NCBI GenBank assembly: GCA_015655545.1
Contig: JAATET010000020.1
Coordinates: forward strand, 1-54,689
Source of the DNA: Chthoniobacterales bacterium
Lineage (GTDB): Bacteria; Verrucomicrobiota; Verrucomicrobiia; Chthoniobacterales; JAATET01
Length of the DNA stretch: 54,689 nucleotides
Reading direction: 5' to 3'
How positions within the stretch are numbered: position 1 is the first letter of the stretch; each line of letters opens with the position of its first letter. The notes beneath the pieces were generated by a model. The model did not search any database. It had not been told where the DNA came from and saw only the letters and a program-made list of their open reading frames with translations. This document shows positions 37,947-48,426 of this stretch, piece after piece. Position numbers and translations under genes: made by a program.

Positions 37947-38612
37947 TCAGGCGGAGAGCTGGAATTCCCCGGCTTCGCGCCGCAGTCGTTCCGTCGCATA
38001 TTGGTGAATGAGGAAGTCGAGGGCGTTATCCGCGCGGAATTTCTCGATGACTTCCGGTTTCAGGTCGTAGTCGCCGCGCGGCGAGGGATTCAGGTGGGGT
38101 GAGGAGACGGGGGGATTGCCGGTTTTTTTTGCCATGATATCGAGCGTCATTTGCAGCGATTCCGTGGTGCCGATCAGGAGATATTGGTCGAGGCGCGCCG
38201 GCCAATCCCCCATGGCGCTGACGCCAAGATATCGCGCTATCTTGTTGCGCCCGCGAAACAGCCACTGCTCGAGGGGCTCGGGCCAGGGCAATCCCCTTTT
38301 TTGCCGGTGAAAATAGGCCGACACGGCCCGCTCGAGCGGATCGCGGACAATGGTGATGACCGCGCATCGTCCGGCAGCGATGTAATCGCCGTAGCGCTCG
38401 AAAGGGCGGATGCCGTCGTTCACCAGGTGGCCGTGAACGAAGCAGGGCTGGGGCAATTCGTCGAAATCGAGCCGCGTGCGCGCGAACTCCGCGATGCGTT
38501 CGCGGCCGGGAAAGCGGCCGATTTTTTCGTGCTTTCCCGGAAACCACTGGAGGCATCCCTGGACGAAGGACCGTCCGCCGCACTTCGGGAGATGATGATA
38601 GAGGTAAACCAT
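37947..38612 (-). CDS. Sulfotransferase family 2-like protein
   Basis: 221 residues from the ATG at 38612. The 5'-PAPS loop is at the N-terminus ([17 protein letters not shown]) and the 3'-phosphate motif in [19 protein letters not shown], as in cytosolic/Golgi-type carbohydrate sulfotransferases. Such enzymes add sulfate to sugars or lipids; the acceptor is unknown. It ends 10 bp before rdgB on the same strand and diverges from leuS. Confidence 0.82.
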   Translation of the reverse strand: MVYLYHHLPKCGGRSFVQGCLQWFPGKHEKIGRFPGRERIAEFARTRLDFDELPQPCFVHGHLVNDGIRPFERYGDYIAAGRCAVITIVRDPLERAVSAYFHRQKRGLPWPEPLEQWLFRGRNKIARYLGVSAMGDWPARLDQYLLIGTTESLQMTLDIMAKKTGNPPVSSPHLNPSPRGDYDLKPEVIEKFRADNALDFLIHQYATERLRREAGEFQLSA

Positions 38613-38726
38613 ACGAGATTTCGGCGCGGCGCGGCGCGCATGATTTCCCGGATCTTTCCGAGGCTGCAAGGGCGAATTGGAAATCGCATTGACTGGCCGC
38701 GCCTCGGGCGGACAATGCCCCGCTCC

Positions 38727-41267
38727 ATGTCGCAGCGAAAGCCTTTTCCTTTTTCCGAGTTCGAACCCCGCTGGCAGCAGCAGTGGCTGGATACGGGCGC
38801 CTTCCGCGCGCCGAATCCCGGCGATGCGGATTTCGATGCGTCGAAGCCGAAGTTCTACGTGCTCGACATGTTTCCGTATCCGAGCGGCGAGGGGCTGCAC
38901 GTCGGCCATGTCGAGGGCTACACGGCCACGGATATTCTCGCGCGCTACAAGCGCATGCGCGGCTTCAACGTGCTGCATCCGATGGGCTGGGATGCGTTCG
39001 GATTGCCCGCGGAGCAGTTCGCGATCAAGACCGGCCGGCATCCGCGCGAGACGACCGGGCGCAACGTCGCGCGCTTCCGCACGCAGCTGCAGGGGATCGG
39101 ATTCAGCTACGATTGGTCGCGCGAGATCAGCACGACGGATCCTGGTTATTTCAAGTGGACGCAGTGGATTTTTCTCCAGCTCTACGGCTCGTGGTTTAAT
39201 CCCGCGACGAACAAGGCCGAGTCGATCTCGACTTACGCCGGCGCGAATCCCGACGACGTGCGGCTCGCGTATATCGCGGACCGGCCGGTGAATTGGTGTC
39301 CGGAGCTCGGCACCGTGCTGGCGAACGAAGAAGTCGTCGAGGGCAGGAGCGAGGTCGGCGGATTCGCGGTCGAGCGGCGGCCGATGCGGCAATGGATGCT
39401 GCGCATCACCGACTACGCGCAACGGCTCATCGAGGAGCTCGAGGGCCTCGACTGGCCGGAGTCGATCAAGCTGCTGCAGCGAAACTGGATCGGCCGCAGC
39501 GAGGGGGCGATGGTGAAGTTCGAGACCGAGGTCGGACCGGTGGAGGTTTTTACGACGCGGCCCGACACGCTTTTTGGCGCGACTTATATGGTGCTCGCCC
39601 CCGAGCATCCCCTCGTCGAGTCAATCACGACCGGCGAACAAGCGCAGGCCGTGGCGGACTACCAGAAGAAAGTCTCCTCGAAGTCCGACCTCGATCGCAC
39701 GGATCTGGCGAAGGAAAAGACCGGAGTCTTCACCGGGGCATTTGCGACGAATCCCGTGAGCGGCGCGAAGCTCCCCGTATGGATCGCGGACTATGTGCTG
39801 ATGGGCTACGGCACGGGAGCGATCATGGCGGTGCCGGCGCATGATGAGCGCGATTTTGAGTTCGCACAGACGTTCGATTTGCCTGTGATTCAAGTCGTGC
39901 AGCCGTCCGGCGAGGGCGACTGGCGGGGCTTTGTCGGGGATGGCGTGGCGGTAAATTCGGGATTTCTCGACGGCCTGCCGACGCCCGAGGCGAAGAAAAA
40001 AATCATCGCGTGGCTCGAGGAGCATGGCGTGGGCGCGGGACGCGTGAATTACAAACTGCGCGACTGGCTTTTTTCGCGGCAGCGGTATTGGGGCGAGCCG
40101 TTTCCGATTCTTTGGGAAGACGGCCGGCATCGCGCGCTCGACGAATCCGAGCTGCCGCTCGTCCAGCCGGAGATGGACGACTTCAAGCCGACCGGCACGG
40201 GCGAACCTCCGCTCGCGAAAGCGGTCGAGTGGGTGCGCTATTCCGAGACGGCGCGGCGCGAGACGAACACGATGCCGCAATGGGCGGGCTCGTGCTGGTA
40301 TTATTTGCGTTTTTGCGATCCGGAGAACACGGCGCGATTCGCCGGGAGCGAGGCGGAGAAATTCTGGATGGATGCGGGGAAACCCGGCGGCGTCGATCTC
40401 TACGTCGGCGGCACCGAGCATGCCGTGTTGCATCTGCTCTACGCCCGCTTCTGGCACAAGGTGCTTTTCGATCTCGGCCATGTCTCGACGCCGGAGCCGT
40501 TTCAACGGCTCGTGAACCAGGGTATGATCCTGGGTGGCGACGGGCAAAAGATGTCGAAGAGCCGTGGTAATGTCGTGAATCCCGACGACGTCATTTCCGA
40601 ATATGGCGCGGATGCGCTGCGACTCTACGAAATGTTCATGGGCCCGCTCGAGCAGACGAAACCGTGGAGCATGAAAGGCGTCGAGGGCGTCTTCCGTTTT
40701 CTTGCCCGCGTCTGGCGGCTGGGCTTCGAGGAGAATCAGGAAGGCGAGTGGATCGTCTCGTCCGCGTTCGCGGAAGTCGAATTCACGGGCAAGCAGGCGC
40801 GAGTCGTCCACGAGACGATCAAAAAAATCACGAAAGACGTGGAGGACTTGTCTTTCAACACCGCCATCGCGCAGATGATGATTTTCGTGAACGAATTTAC
40901 TACCGCCGAGCCGCGACCTATCGAGGCGTTGCGTGTTCTCCTGCGGCTGCTGAGTCCATTCGCTCCGCACCTTGCTGAGGAAATGTGGGAGCGGCTCGGC
41001 AAGGCATTTGCCGGTTTCGACGGACTCGCTTCGCAGCAGGCCTGGCCCGACTACGACGAGAAACTTCTTGTCGACGACGAGGTGGAAATTCTGCTGCAGG
41101 TCAACGGCAAGCCGTGCGATCGCGTCACCGTTTCCAAAGGCATGTCCGACTCCGATCTCGAGGCGCTTGCTCTCGCCAATGAAAAGGTGCGCGAGAAAAT
41201 CGAGAACAAAGCCGTCGTGAAAGTGATCGTTGTCCGCGGAAAGCTTGTGAATGTCGTTGTGAAATAG
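38727..41267 (+). CDS. leuS: Leucyl-tRNA synthetase
   Basis: 846 residues from the ATG at 38727 ([12 protein letters not shown]); another ATG 12 bp upstream is possible. It charges tRNA-Leu. The HIGH-type motif is [12 protein letters not shown], the editing domain holds [20 protein letters not shown] and [17 protein letters not shown], the [14 protein letters not shown] block precedes [14 protein letters not shown]. The C-terminal anticodon and tail domains are complete, ending [14 protein letters not shown]. Its size matches bacterial LeuRS. No T-box or leader is seen in the 100 bp between it and the divergent sulfotransferase. Confidence 0.97.
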   Translation: MSQRKPFPFSEFEPRWQQQWLDTGAFRAPNPGDADFDASKPKFYVLDMFPYPSGEGLHVGHVEGYTATDILARYKRMRGFNVLHPMGWDAFGLPAEQFAIKTGRHPRETTGRNVARFRTQLQGIGFSYDWSREISTTDPGYFKWTQWIFLQLYGSWFNPATNKAESISTYAGANPDDVRLAYIADRPVNWCPELGTVLANEEVVEGRSEVGGFAVERRPMRQWMLRITDYAQRLIEELEGLDWPESIKLLQRNWIGRSEGAMVKFETEVGPVEVFTTRPDTLFGATYMVLAPEHPLVESITTGEQAQAVADYQKKVSSKSDLDRTDLAKEKTGVFTGAFATNPVSGAKLPVWIADYVLMGYGTGAIMAVPAHDERDFEFAQTFDLPVIQVVQPSGEGDWRGFVGDGVAVNSGFLDGLPTPEAKKKIIAWLEEHGVGAGRVNYKLRDWLFSRQRYWGEPFPILWEDGRHRALDESELPLVQPEMDDFKPTGTGEPPLAKAVEWVRYSETARRETNTMPQWAGSCWYYLRFCDPENTARFAGSEAEKFWMDAGKPGGVDLYVGGTEHAVLHLLYARFWHKVLFDLGHVSTPEPFQRLVNQGMILGGDGQKMSKSRGNVVNPDDVISEYGADALRLYEMFMGPLEQTKPWSMKGVEGVFRFLARVWRLGFEENQEGEWIVSSAFAEVEFTGKQARVVHETIKKITKDVEDLSFNTAIAQMMIFVNEFTTAEPRPIEALRVLLRLLSPFAPHLAEEMWERLGKAFAGFDGLASQQAWPDYDEKLLVDDEVEILLQVNGKPCDRVTVSKGMSDSDLEALALANEKVREKIENKAVVKVIVVRGKLVNVVVK

Positions 41268-41328
41268 GAGAGCGTGCGCATTGGAATTGCCTCCCGCTTC
41301 GCAGTGCGGCAGTCTCCCGGCACCCCCA

Positions 41329-42717
41329 ATGAATATTCGATTCCTTGCCGTCGCGGCATGCGCCGTGATTTCAACCGCCGGCCCCGCCCGCGCTGACAAA
41401 TCCCGTTTCTGGGACTACTACGAGCCGCATCCGACGAACTACATCGGGTCGCGCGAATGGTGGACGCAGGGCGACGCGTTCAGCGGCGACTGGTGGGGCA
41501 TGCGAGACATGCTCGAAGATGACGGTGTCGATTTTTCGGTCACCTATACGAACAACATCGCGGGCAATGTGGTGGGCGGCAGGCAGCGCAGCGCGACCTA
41601 CACCGATAACCTTGGCTTCGGCGTGGAATTCAATTTTGAAAAGCTCATCGGATGGAAAGGCGCGACGCTCACGCTGAGCGCGCTAAATCGCGCGGGCCAG
41701 AGCCTCTCGCAGATCGCCATCGGCAACCAGTTCACCGTGCAGCAGGTCTATGGAACCCAGACCGCCGCCTACTACGCGCTCGCCTTCGAGCAGTCGCTGC
41801 TCGACGACAAGGTCGCGATCAAGCTGGGTCGGTTTGCCGCGGGCGACGACTTTGCATCCTCGCCGATTTATTGGCTCTACATGAACAACGGCATCGACGG
41901 GAATCCGCAGGCATTGCCCGTGAATACAGGCTTCTCCTCCTATCCCGGCGCATCCTGGGGTGCGCGGCTGAGGGTCGATCCCACGCCGGAGTTCAATGCC
42001 ATGGCGGGCGTTTATCAGACTTCGACACGGTTCGGAAACCGCGGCTACCACGGCTTCGACTGGCGCATGGAAGATGGCGACGGCGTGATCATGATCGGCC
42101 AGGTCGGCTGGACACCGGAGTTCTTCAAGCGCGCCGTCCCCGCTGCGGGAACGGCGGATGGCAAGGCCGTGGCCGCTGGGAAAGACACGAAATCATTCCA
42201 GGAGCCCGCGGCAATGAAAGGCCTGCCGGGTCATTACTGGTTCGGCGCTTATTACTCGCCGTGGCAATATGCGCAGTTCGGCAAGACGGAAAAGGCGGGC
42301 AATTCCTACGGCTTTTACTGGCATGCCGACCAGATGATCTACCAGGAGTCGCCCGGATCCGCGCAAGGACTCACGATCTGGAGCGCGGTCGTGCTCTCGC
42401 CCCAGCAGAATATCGCGAAGCTGCCTTTTGAAGTGAATGGCGGTCTCGTCTACCAGGGTCTCATTCCGGGCCGCGACAACGACGAGACGGTCTTCGGCGT
42501 GGTCTATGGACAGTTCAGCGACGACTACGCGGCGGCCACGAAAGCCGCCGGCGGCGGAGATCCGCAATACGAGCTCGTCTTCGAATGGGGGCACCGCGTG
42601 CAGCTTTCGAAGTTCCTCTACGTCCAGCCGAATATCCAATACGTGATCAATCCCGGCGGAGCGCACAACATTCCAAACGCGCTGGTGCTCGGTGCGCAGT
42701 GCAGCGTGACCTTCTAG
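41329..42717 (+). CDS. OprB-type carbohydrate-selective porin
   Basis: 462 residues from the ATG at 41329, with a signal peptide (MNIRFLAVAACAVISTAGPARA). The mature N-terminus SGDWWGMRDMLEDDGVDFSV is characteristic of OprB, as are LGRFAAGDDFASSPIYWLYM and the C-terminal aromatic strand ending ALVLGAQCSVTF, the outer-membrane-protein final Phe. It probably lets sugars cross the outer membrane. It starts 61 bp after leuS. Confidence 0.87.
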   Translation: MNIRFLAVAACAVISTAGPARADKSRFWDYYEPHPTNYIGSREWWTQGDAFSGDWWGMRDMLEDDGVDFSVTYTNNIAGNVVGGRQRSATYTDNLGFGVEFNFEKLIGWKGATLTLSALNRAGQSLSQIAIGNQFTVQQVYGTQTAAYYALAFEQSLLDDKVAIKLGRFAAGDDFASSPIYWLYMNNGIDGNPQALPVNTGFSSYPGASWGARLRVDPTPEFNAMAGVYQTSTRFGNRGYHGFDWRMEDGDGVIMIGQVGWTPEFFKRAVPAAGTADGKAVAAGKDTKSFQEPAAMKGLPGHYWFGAYYSPWQYAQFGKTEKAGNSYGFYWHADQMIYQESPGSAQGLTIWSAVVLSPQQNIAKLPFEVNGGLVYQGLIPGRDNDETVFGVVYGQFSDDYAAATKAAGGGDPQYELVFEWGHRVQLSKFLYVQPNIQYVINPGGAHNIPNALVLGAQCSVTF

Positions 42718-42797
42718 ATTCCGGCCCGCGCAACGGTCCAAATTTCACGAGGATTTTTTCTTCGTGTTCCCGGCGGCTTTGTGTGAACCCTTGGGCG

Positions 42798-43793
42798 ATG
42801 TGGCGGGCAGTTTTTCTCGCGTGGTTGCTGGCATTCGGATGTGCGCGTGCGGACTGGGAAGTCGCGCAGATCGATGGCCGCGACTACGTGTCTTTGGCCA
42901 GCACGGCGGCATTCTACGCCATGAATCCGCCAGCCGCGGCGGGGCTCAAAAAGTTTGTCGCAGCCGGCGGGGGCCGCGCCATTCAGGTCGAACTCGACAG
43001 CCGCGAAGCGCTGATCGACGGCGTGCGCCACTGGTTCGCTTTTCCTGCACGGCTTCAGGCCGGTCGAGCGTGGATTTCCCGCGTCGATGTCAGCCACACC
43101 GTCGATCCCGCCTTGCGCCCCGATAAAGTGCAGGGCATGCGTCCGGTCAAAATTGTCGTGCTGGATCCCGGTCATGGCGGCTACGACAACGGAGCCTCCT
43201 CGCGTTATGGCTACGAAAAAGATTTCACGCTCGATGTCGTCCGTCGCCTCCGCAAGCGGCTCGAAGCCGCCGGCCTGCGCGTGGTCCAGACGCGAAACAG
43301 CGACACGTTCGTCGATCTCGAGCGGCGGCCTCGCGTCGCGAACAGGACGCCGGATTCCATTTTCGTGAGCATTCATTTCAACTCTGCGGATTGGAAGCCC
43401 ACGGCCAACGGCATCGAGACCTACGCGATCCCGCCGCTCGGAGCGCCGCCCAGCGGACAGGACAGCGTGATGGCCCGGGATCGTCTGCCCGAGCTCGGCC
43501 ACGCTCTGGAGCCTGTGAACTTCACGCTCGCCACGGCCATGCACCACGCGCTCATGGGCAAAATGAAGGCGGAGGACCGCGGTGTGAAGCGCGCCCGCTA
43601 TGTCGTGCTCAAGGATGCCGCCACCCCCGCCATCCTGATCGAAGGCGGTTTTCTTACGAATCCCGGCGACGCGGCCCGCATCGCCAACCCGGCCTGGCGC
43701 GAATCCTACGCGGCAGCGATCGCCGCCGGTATCGTCGAATACAAAAAGCTGGCCGAGCAAGGCGTGAAGCCTCGCGAAAAGAAAGATTGGTAG
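42798..43793 (+). CDS. N-acetylmuramoyl-L-alanine amidase
   Basis: 331 residues from the ATG at 42798 with a signal peptide (MWRAVFLAWLLAFGCARA). Residues about 20-110 form an N-terminal domain of copper-amine-oxidase-like type; the Amidase_3 domain follows with the zinc His in VVLDPGHGGYDNGA, the Glu in YEKDFTLDVV, VFVSIHFNSAD-type text and the catalytic Glu in ILIEGGFLTNP. It cuts the bond between MurNAc and L-Ala in peptidoglycan. Confidence 0.9.
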   Translation: MWRAVFLAWLLAFGCARADWEVAQIDGRDYVSLASTAAFYAMNPPAAAGLKKFVAAGGGRAIQVELDSREALIDGVRHWFAFPARLQAGRAWISRVDVSHTVDPALRPDKVQGMRPVKIVVLDPGHGGYDNGASSRYGYEKDFTLDVVRRLRKRLEAAGLRVVQTRNSDTFVDLERRPRVANRTPDSIFVSIHFNSADWKPTANGIETYAIPPLGAPPSGQDSVMARDRLPELGHALEPVNFTLATAMHHALMGKMKAEDRGVKRARYVVLKDAATPAILIEGGFLTNPGDAARIANPAWRESYAAAIAAGIVEYKKLAEQGVKPREKKDW

Positions 43794-43811
43794 AAGCGCG
43801 GACGATCTGCG

Positions 43812-44792
43812 CTAGAGCAATTCGCGAATCGCCTGCACGACCGAATCGCTTCGAAGCTCACTCATCGGAGCTTTTGGAAAGTCGGGTGTGATTTCCTTGG
43901 ACCCGGCCGCGGTTACTATGCGTGAACTGGTGCGGCGGGGTCGCCAATGAAATGGATTGGTCGGACCAAACAGCGCCACGAGTGGCGTGCCGACGGCATC
44001 GGCTAAATGGACCGGTGCGGAATCCACCGCACAAAGCAGGCGGGCCCGTTCGATCACCGCGGCTGTGCCGAGGAGGCTGAGCCGGCCGGCGAGATTCGGA
44101 CAAGGATCGGAGAGGTGATGTTGAATCGCATCGAGATGGGCTCGTTCGATTTTGTCGGATGATCCCGTCAGCAAAACGGGCAGCCGAAGCTCGGTTCGTA
44201 AAAAACGAATGATCTCGGCCCAGCGGGCGGCCTCCCAGTATTTTTCCGGGCGTGCCGTGCCCGCATGAACGATGGCAAATGGAAATGCGATTCCGATTTC
44301 GGTCAGCGCGGACGTCGCCTCCTCGCGTGCGGCAGCCGGCAGATGAAGTGCGAGGGGAATGTTTTCGACGCGAATATCGAAGGCGCGAAGCAGGTCGGTA
44401 TGATGGTCGGCGGTATGACGATTTTTGACCGATGAGGAAATGAACTCGTTGTAAACCATGCGGCGCAGGGGCTTCTTGGAGAAGCGTTCCCACGTGATGC
44501 GACGCGGCGATCGGGAAAGGGCCGCTGCGAATGCGGAGCGGTCGTTTCCCGTCAAATCCAGACAGGCATCAAAGCCGCCTGCGGCCAGTCCACGCCAGAA
44601 ACACCACCCCGCGCGCCCGTGCTGAAAAATAAGGGTATGGTCCGCGCCGATCGCCGGCTCGAGCACGGCGGCTCCCGTGTCGAGTGCGAGAGTGATCGTG
44701 CAGCCGGGAACGCCTTCGCGAAGCGCCGCGATCAGCGGTGTGGTGAGGATCGCGTCGCCGATGCGTTTGAGCTGGAGAACGAGAATATGCAT
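43812..44792 (-). CDS. Glycosyltransferase family 9 (heptosyltransferase-like)
   Basis: 326 residues. GT9 marks include MHILVLQLKRIGDAILTTPL, DACLDLTGNDRSAFAAAL, AIVHAGTARPEKYW, LCAVDSAPVHLADAVGTPLVALFGPTNPFHW. Members add heptose or related sugars to the LPS core from ADP-sugar donors. Its start overlaps the upstream GT4 stop by one base (TGATG), so the two transferases are made together and probably build the same surface glycan. Confidence 0.87.
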   Translation of the reverse strand: MHILVLQLKRIGDAILTTPLIAALREGVPGCTITLALDTGAAVLEPAIGADHTLIFQHGRAGWCFWRGLAAGGFDACLDLTGNDRSAFAAALSRSPRRITWERFSKKPLRRMVYNEFISSSVKNRHTADHHTDLLRAFDIRVENIPLALHLPAAAREEATSALTEIGIAFPFAIVHAGTARPEKYWEAARWAEIIRFLRTELRLPVLLTGSSDKIERAHLDAIQHHLSDPCPNLAGRLSLLGTAAVIERARLLCAVDSAPVHLADAVGTPLVALFGPTNPFHWRPRRTSSRIVTAAGSKEITPDFPKAPMSELRSDSVVQAIRELL

Positions 44793-46015
44793 CAGTGCTC
44801 AGCCAGACGCAGCGCGCGATCGTAGGCGTCGAGAAGACGCTCGCGAAAATGGTCCCAGGTAAAATTCTCGACGACGCGCTTGCGCCCGGCCACGCCCAGC
44901 CGCGCGGTGAGGTCGCGGTCGTCGTAGAGGCGCTGGATCGCGGCGGCGAGCGCGTTCGCGTCATTGGGAGGAACGAGAAGTCCGTTCTCGCCCTCCACCA
45001 CGACATCTCCCGACTCCCGGGTCGTGATCTGCGCCAGGCCGCATGCGGCCGCCTCGTAGGTGGCCTTGGCACTGCCCTCGCATTCGCTGGGGAAAATATG
45101 CACGACGGCGGAGCGCAGCTCGGAGGCGACATCGCGTACGAATCCGCGAACAACGACATTCGACGGAGCCTCGGCGAGCAGCGGATGGATCTGGGCGGAG
45201 GGGCTTCCGACCAGGACGAGTTCCGCGTCTTTCAGGTTGAGTTTTCGCCACGCTTCCAGCAGCACGGGAACGCCTTTGCGCCTGATCAGCGAACCGACAA
45301 AAATGGCCCGGAATTTTTTCGGCGGCGCGGGTGCGGGCCGAAAGTTTTCCACGTCCACTCCGCGGGAAAATTGGAAGAGTTTTTTCTCGGGCAGGCCGGC
45401 GACCAGAAAAGTCTCCTTCGCTTTTTCCGAAAGCACGAGAATCAGCGTGGCCCGCGCATATTCCTCCATCACCTGCTGGCGTGTGACCAGCAGACGGTTC
45501 AACACGCTGCGGGGAAATCGCGCCGCGTCGCGCTGGATCTCGCTCCACGTAATGTCCTTTTTGATCTTGCCCTTGTTGCGATGCCAGGTGGGAATTTCGA
45601 GCACGGAGGGAATGCCCAGACGTTCCGCTGCGCGAAGGGATTCGATGCAATCTCCCGACCAGGTATGAAACAAATCGAATCCTCCGTCGGCCAGTCGTCG
45701 GGCGGCGCGGCGATCGAGGGCGTGTTTCTTGGCGCCCGCGTGGAAGTCACGCGGTAAAAACGAAAGAAGCCGCACAGGATGGCGGCTTAAAAGTTCGATG
45801 CGTGACGCGGGAACGGTGCGTTGATTGTTTTGGTAGGCGATGGCGCGGCCGAGAAATCCTCCTCGCTCAGCGGCGATCAATGATTCCGCGGCGACCTGGT
45901 CAAGGCCGCTGCCTCCGAGGCCCGCGGCGATCGAATACAGCAGCGCGTTCGGCTGACGGCGTAAATTGCCTTCTGCCGCCGGGCGGTGGTCTGATATGTC
46001 TCGCGGAGCCGTCAA
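44792..46015 (-). CDS. Glycosyltransferase family 4 protein
   Basis: 407 residues. The GT-B fold shows a glycine-rich N-terminal loop (AAGLGGSGLDQVAAES), AIFVGSLIRRKGVPVLLEAW, LVLVGSPSAQIHPLL and the donor-site stretch VVHIFPSECEGSAKATYEA followed by AACGLAQITTRESG. No signal is present. It begins 42 bp from the divergent GT4 gene and is coupled to the GT9 gene downstream. It probably acts in LPS core or capsule assembly. Confidence 0.87.
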   Translation of the reverse strand: MTAPRDISDHRPAAEGNLRRQPNALLYSIAAGLGGSGLDQVAAESLIAAERGGFLGRAIAYQNNQRTVPASRIELLSRHPVRLLSFLPRDFHAGAKKHALDRRAARRLADGGFDLFHTWSGDCIESLRAAERLGIPSVLEIPTWHRNKGKIKKDITWSEIQRDAARFPRSVLNRLLVTRQQVMEEYARATLILVLSEKAKETFLVAGLPEKKLFQFSRGVDVENFRPAPAPPKKFRAIFVGSLIRRKGVPVLLEAWRKLNLKDAELVLVGSPSAQIHPLLAEAPSNVVVRGFVRDVASELRSAVVHIFPSECEGSAKATYEAAACGLAQITTRESGDVVVEGENGLLVPPNDANALAAAIQRLYDDRDLTARLGVAGRKRVVENFTWDHFRERLLDAYDRALRLAEH

Positions 46016-46057
46016 ACCAACAAGCTAGCAAGGCGGGCGGCGAATTTTCCATCATCA

Positions 46058-47128
46058 ATGAAGATCGGTTTTGTCCGGCGGGGCTATTCGCCGACCGGCG
46101 GCGCGGAGGCTTACCTGAGGCGGCTTGCACAGGGAACGTTGGACGCGGGGCATTCGCCGTCGCTAATCGCATCGCGTGAGTGGCCGGAAAACGCCTGGCC
46201 GAATGAATTTGTTGTTCGCGTGGACGGCAGTTCGCCACGGCGCTTCGCGGAAGGCGTGGAGCGAGCAGGAGCGGCATTCGACGTGGTGTTTAGCCTCGAG
46301 CGAATTTTTTCGTGCGATGTCTATCGAGCCGGCGATGGCGTCCATCGCGCATGGCTGGAGCGACGGGCCGCTTTCGAACCGAAGTGGCGGAGCTGGACGC
46401 GCCGGATAAACCCGAAGCATCGCGAACTCCTGGAGCTCGAACGGTGTGTGTTTTCTCCGGAGAAAACGAAATTGGTCATCGCGAACTCGAGAATGGTGCG
46501 GGATGAAATCGTCGCGCATTACGGCTATCCTGCGGAAAGAATCGAAATCATCCCAAACGGCTACGATGCTCCGGCCGCGGCGGACGGTTTGCGGGCGGGG
46601 AGACGTGCTGAACTTGGTTTTTCCGACGAGGCATTCGTCGCGCTGTTTGCGGGCAGCGGTTGGGAGCGAAAAGGTCTGCGCACCGCTCTGGAAGCAATGT
46701 GCAGCCTGCCCGGGATCGGATTGATCGTTGCCGGAAAAGGAAATGCGGCGCCCTTCGGCAAGCGGTCGAACGTCAGCTTTGTCGGACCCAGGGCAGACCT
46801 GCGAGCCGATTTCGCCGCGGCCGATGTCTTCGTGCTGCCGACGATCTACGATCCCTTTTCAAATGCCTGCCTCGAAGCGGCGGCCTCGGGTCTGCCGGTG
46901 ATTACCACTTCCGCCAACGGCTTTTCTGAAATCATCGGGAGGGAAACTCACGGGACAATCATCGAGCCTGGAGATGTAGAGGCCCTGGTAGAAGCGATGC
47001 GATTTTGGAATGCGAATGGCCGTGCCGCCGCGTCGAGGATCGAATGTCGAAAAAATGCGGCCCGCTATTCGGTGGCGGAAAATACCCGCCGGACTCTCGA
47101 TGCGATCAAGCGAGCAACGCGGAAATAA
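46058..47128 (+). CDS. Glycosyltransferase family 4 protein (WaaG-like)
   Basis: 356 residues. It starts MKIGFVRRGYSPTGGAEAYL with the acceptor-side glycine loop; then LVIANSRMVRDEIVAHYGYP, IEIIPNGYDAP, ALFAGSGWERKGLRTALEAM and the donor-binding VFVLPTIYDPFSNACLEAAAS. The order closely resembles WaaG, the LPS core glucosyltransferase. Its last 23 bp overlap the end of the convergent HAD gene. Confidence 0.87.
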   Translation: MKIGFVRRGYSPTGGAEAYLRRLAQGTLDAGHSPSLIASREWPENAWPNEFVVRVDGSSPRRFAEGVERAGAAFDVVFSLERIFSCDVYRAGDGVHRAWLERRAAFEPKWRSWTRRINPKHRELLELERCVFSPEKTKLVIANSRMVRDEIVAHYGYPAERIEIIPNGYDAPAAADGLRAGRRAELGFSDEAFVALFAGSGWERKGLRTALEAMCSLPGIGLIVAGKGNAAPFGKRSNVSFVGPRADLRADFAAADVFVLPTIYDPFSNACLEAAASGLPVITTSANGFSEIIGRETHGTIIEPGDVEALVEAMRFWNANGRAAASRIECRKNAARYSVAENTRRTLDAIKRATRK

Positions 47129-47801
47129 CGGAGTCCGTTTCGCTGAGATCGGTGAACAGAAAGTCGGGACGGTGCTTTTGTAACGCAGCCGTCGAGTAAC
47201 TTCCGGTCGCGATGGCAACCGTCTTTGCACCAATGGCCTTTCCGCATTCAATGTCGCGCGGAGTGTCGCCGATCACGTAGATATTTTCCGCAGGAAACTC
47301 GATGCCGTGATGATCGAGCGCGCGTGAACGTGCGAAATGGCCCAGCTCATTGCGATCGTGGTGATCGTCGGCAAAAGCGCCAAATTCGAAATAATCCCAA
47401 ACTCCATAGTGGGTGAGTTTGATCTCCGCGCCGCGGCGGAGATTTCCCGTGAGCAGAGCAAGGACAAACTCCGTCCGTTTCTTCAGTTCATTGAGCAGAA
47501 CGAGGATGCCTGGCAGCAGCCGGCCTGCATGCTTCGGCATCCGATGGGGAAGAAAATGCAGATAGGTTTCGAGCAGAGCTGCCGAATTTTCCGTGGTCGT
47601 GGGTAAATCGTTTTTTTCGAGTAAGATACGCGCGATCAAAGCATCGGTGGATCCCGCCAAAGTAACGCCACTCAGATCCTCGTCGATCCCGAAGCGTTCC
47701 CGCATCGCGTCCTTCAAGGCAGCTTCTCCGGCTCCTCCTGAGACGAGGAGCGTGCCGTCAATATCGAAAAGTAAAAGCCGGCGGTTTCTACTCGTCGGCA
47801 T
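47106..47801 (-). CDS. HAD-superfamily phosphatase
   Basis: 231 residues from the ATG at 47801 (MPTSRNRRLLLFDIDGTLL), chosen because GAAGG lies just before it; two in-frame ATGs lie further upstream inside infC. Motif I is LFDIDGTLL, motif II LLTGN, and motif III/IV IYVIGDTPRDIECGKAIGAK, all as in phosphoglycolate phosphatase-like proteins. The substrate is unknown. Its start overlaps the infC stop by about 14 bp. Confidence 0.87.
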   Translation of the reverse strand: MPTSRNRRLLLFDIDGTLLVSGGAGEAALKDAMRERFGIDEDLSGVTLAGSTDALIARILLEKNDLPTTTENSAALLETYLHFLPHRMPKHAGRLLPGILVLLNELKKRTEFVLALLTGNLRRGAEIKLTHYGVWDYFEFGAFADDHHDRNELGHFARSRALDHHGIEFPAENIYVIGDTPRDIECGKAIGAKTVAIATGSYSTAALQKHRPDFLFTDLSETDSVISALLA

Positions 47802-48375
47802 CGCCTTCGGAGTCGTCATCGTCGTCCTCATCTTCGTCTTCGACGAATGGCTCCTCTGGTGCCGTAAAGCGGCGCTTGCGCTTGTTTGCGGGGAGCGGGC
47901 TGAGAGTCATGCCCAGGGCTCGCCCGGCCATTTTTGGCTCCATATCGACGTGCGCCATCGTGGCCAGATCAATTTTTACACGTTCCATCACGGCGCGTCC
48001 GATTTCTTGGTGGGCCATTTCGCGGCCACGAAATTGGAGTCCAATTTTTAGCTTATTGCCTTTATCCAAAAACTCCTCGGCATGACGAATCTTTGTCATG
48101 TAGTCATGCTCGTCGATGTTAGCCCGGAATTTGATTTCCTTGACTTTTGTGACGGCATGCTTGCGGTCTTTTTCTTGCTTGGCTAGTTCGTAGCGGAACT
48201 TTCCGTAATCGACGATCCGGCAGACCGGCGGTTGGGCATTCGGTGCCACTTCCACAAGATCAAGGCCATAGCTCTTGGCTTTTTGAATGGCATCCTCGGT
48301 GCGCAAGACACCAAGCTGTTCGCCGGTAGCGGCAACGATAACGCGCACTTCTCGCACGCGTATCCGCTCATTAAT
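47788..48375 (-). CDS. infC: Translation initiation factor IF-3, non-canonical start
   Basis: 195 residues if it starts at the ATT at 48375. The conserved IF-3 N-terminus INERIRVREVRVI runs across the first ATG/GTG-type codon (GTG at 48357), so translation must begin upstream; the in-frame choices are ATT (48375), ATC (48426) and ATT (48432), and the reading IKPRPFTRRDQREPEHR before INERIR looks like a basic extension. AUU or similar starts on infC permit autoregulation by IF-3. Other marks: LDLVEVAPNAQPPVCRIVDY, KVKEIKFRANIDEHDY and a Asp/Glu-rich tail. Confidence 0.93.
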   Translation of the reverse strand: MNERIRVREVRVIVAATGEQLGVLRTEDAIQKAKSYGLDLVEVAPNAQPPVCRIVDYGKFRYELAKQEKDRKHAVTKVKEIKFRANIDEHDYMTKIRHAEEFLDKGNKLKIGLQFRGREMAHQEIGRAVMERVKIDLATMAHVDMEPKMAGRALGMTLSPLPANKRKRRFTAPEEPFVEDEDEDDDDDSEGDADE

Positions 48376-48426
48376 GCGGTGTTCTGGTTCGCGCTGATCG
48401 CGTCGGGTAAATGGTCGGGGTTTGAT

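Noticed and set aside
38613-38726. T-box or leader peptide upstream of leuS
   Set aside because: The divergent region is only about 100 bp and no T-box sequence or leucine-rich leader was found.
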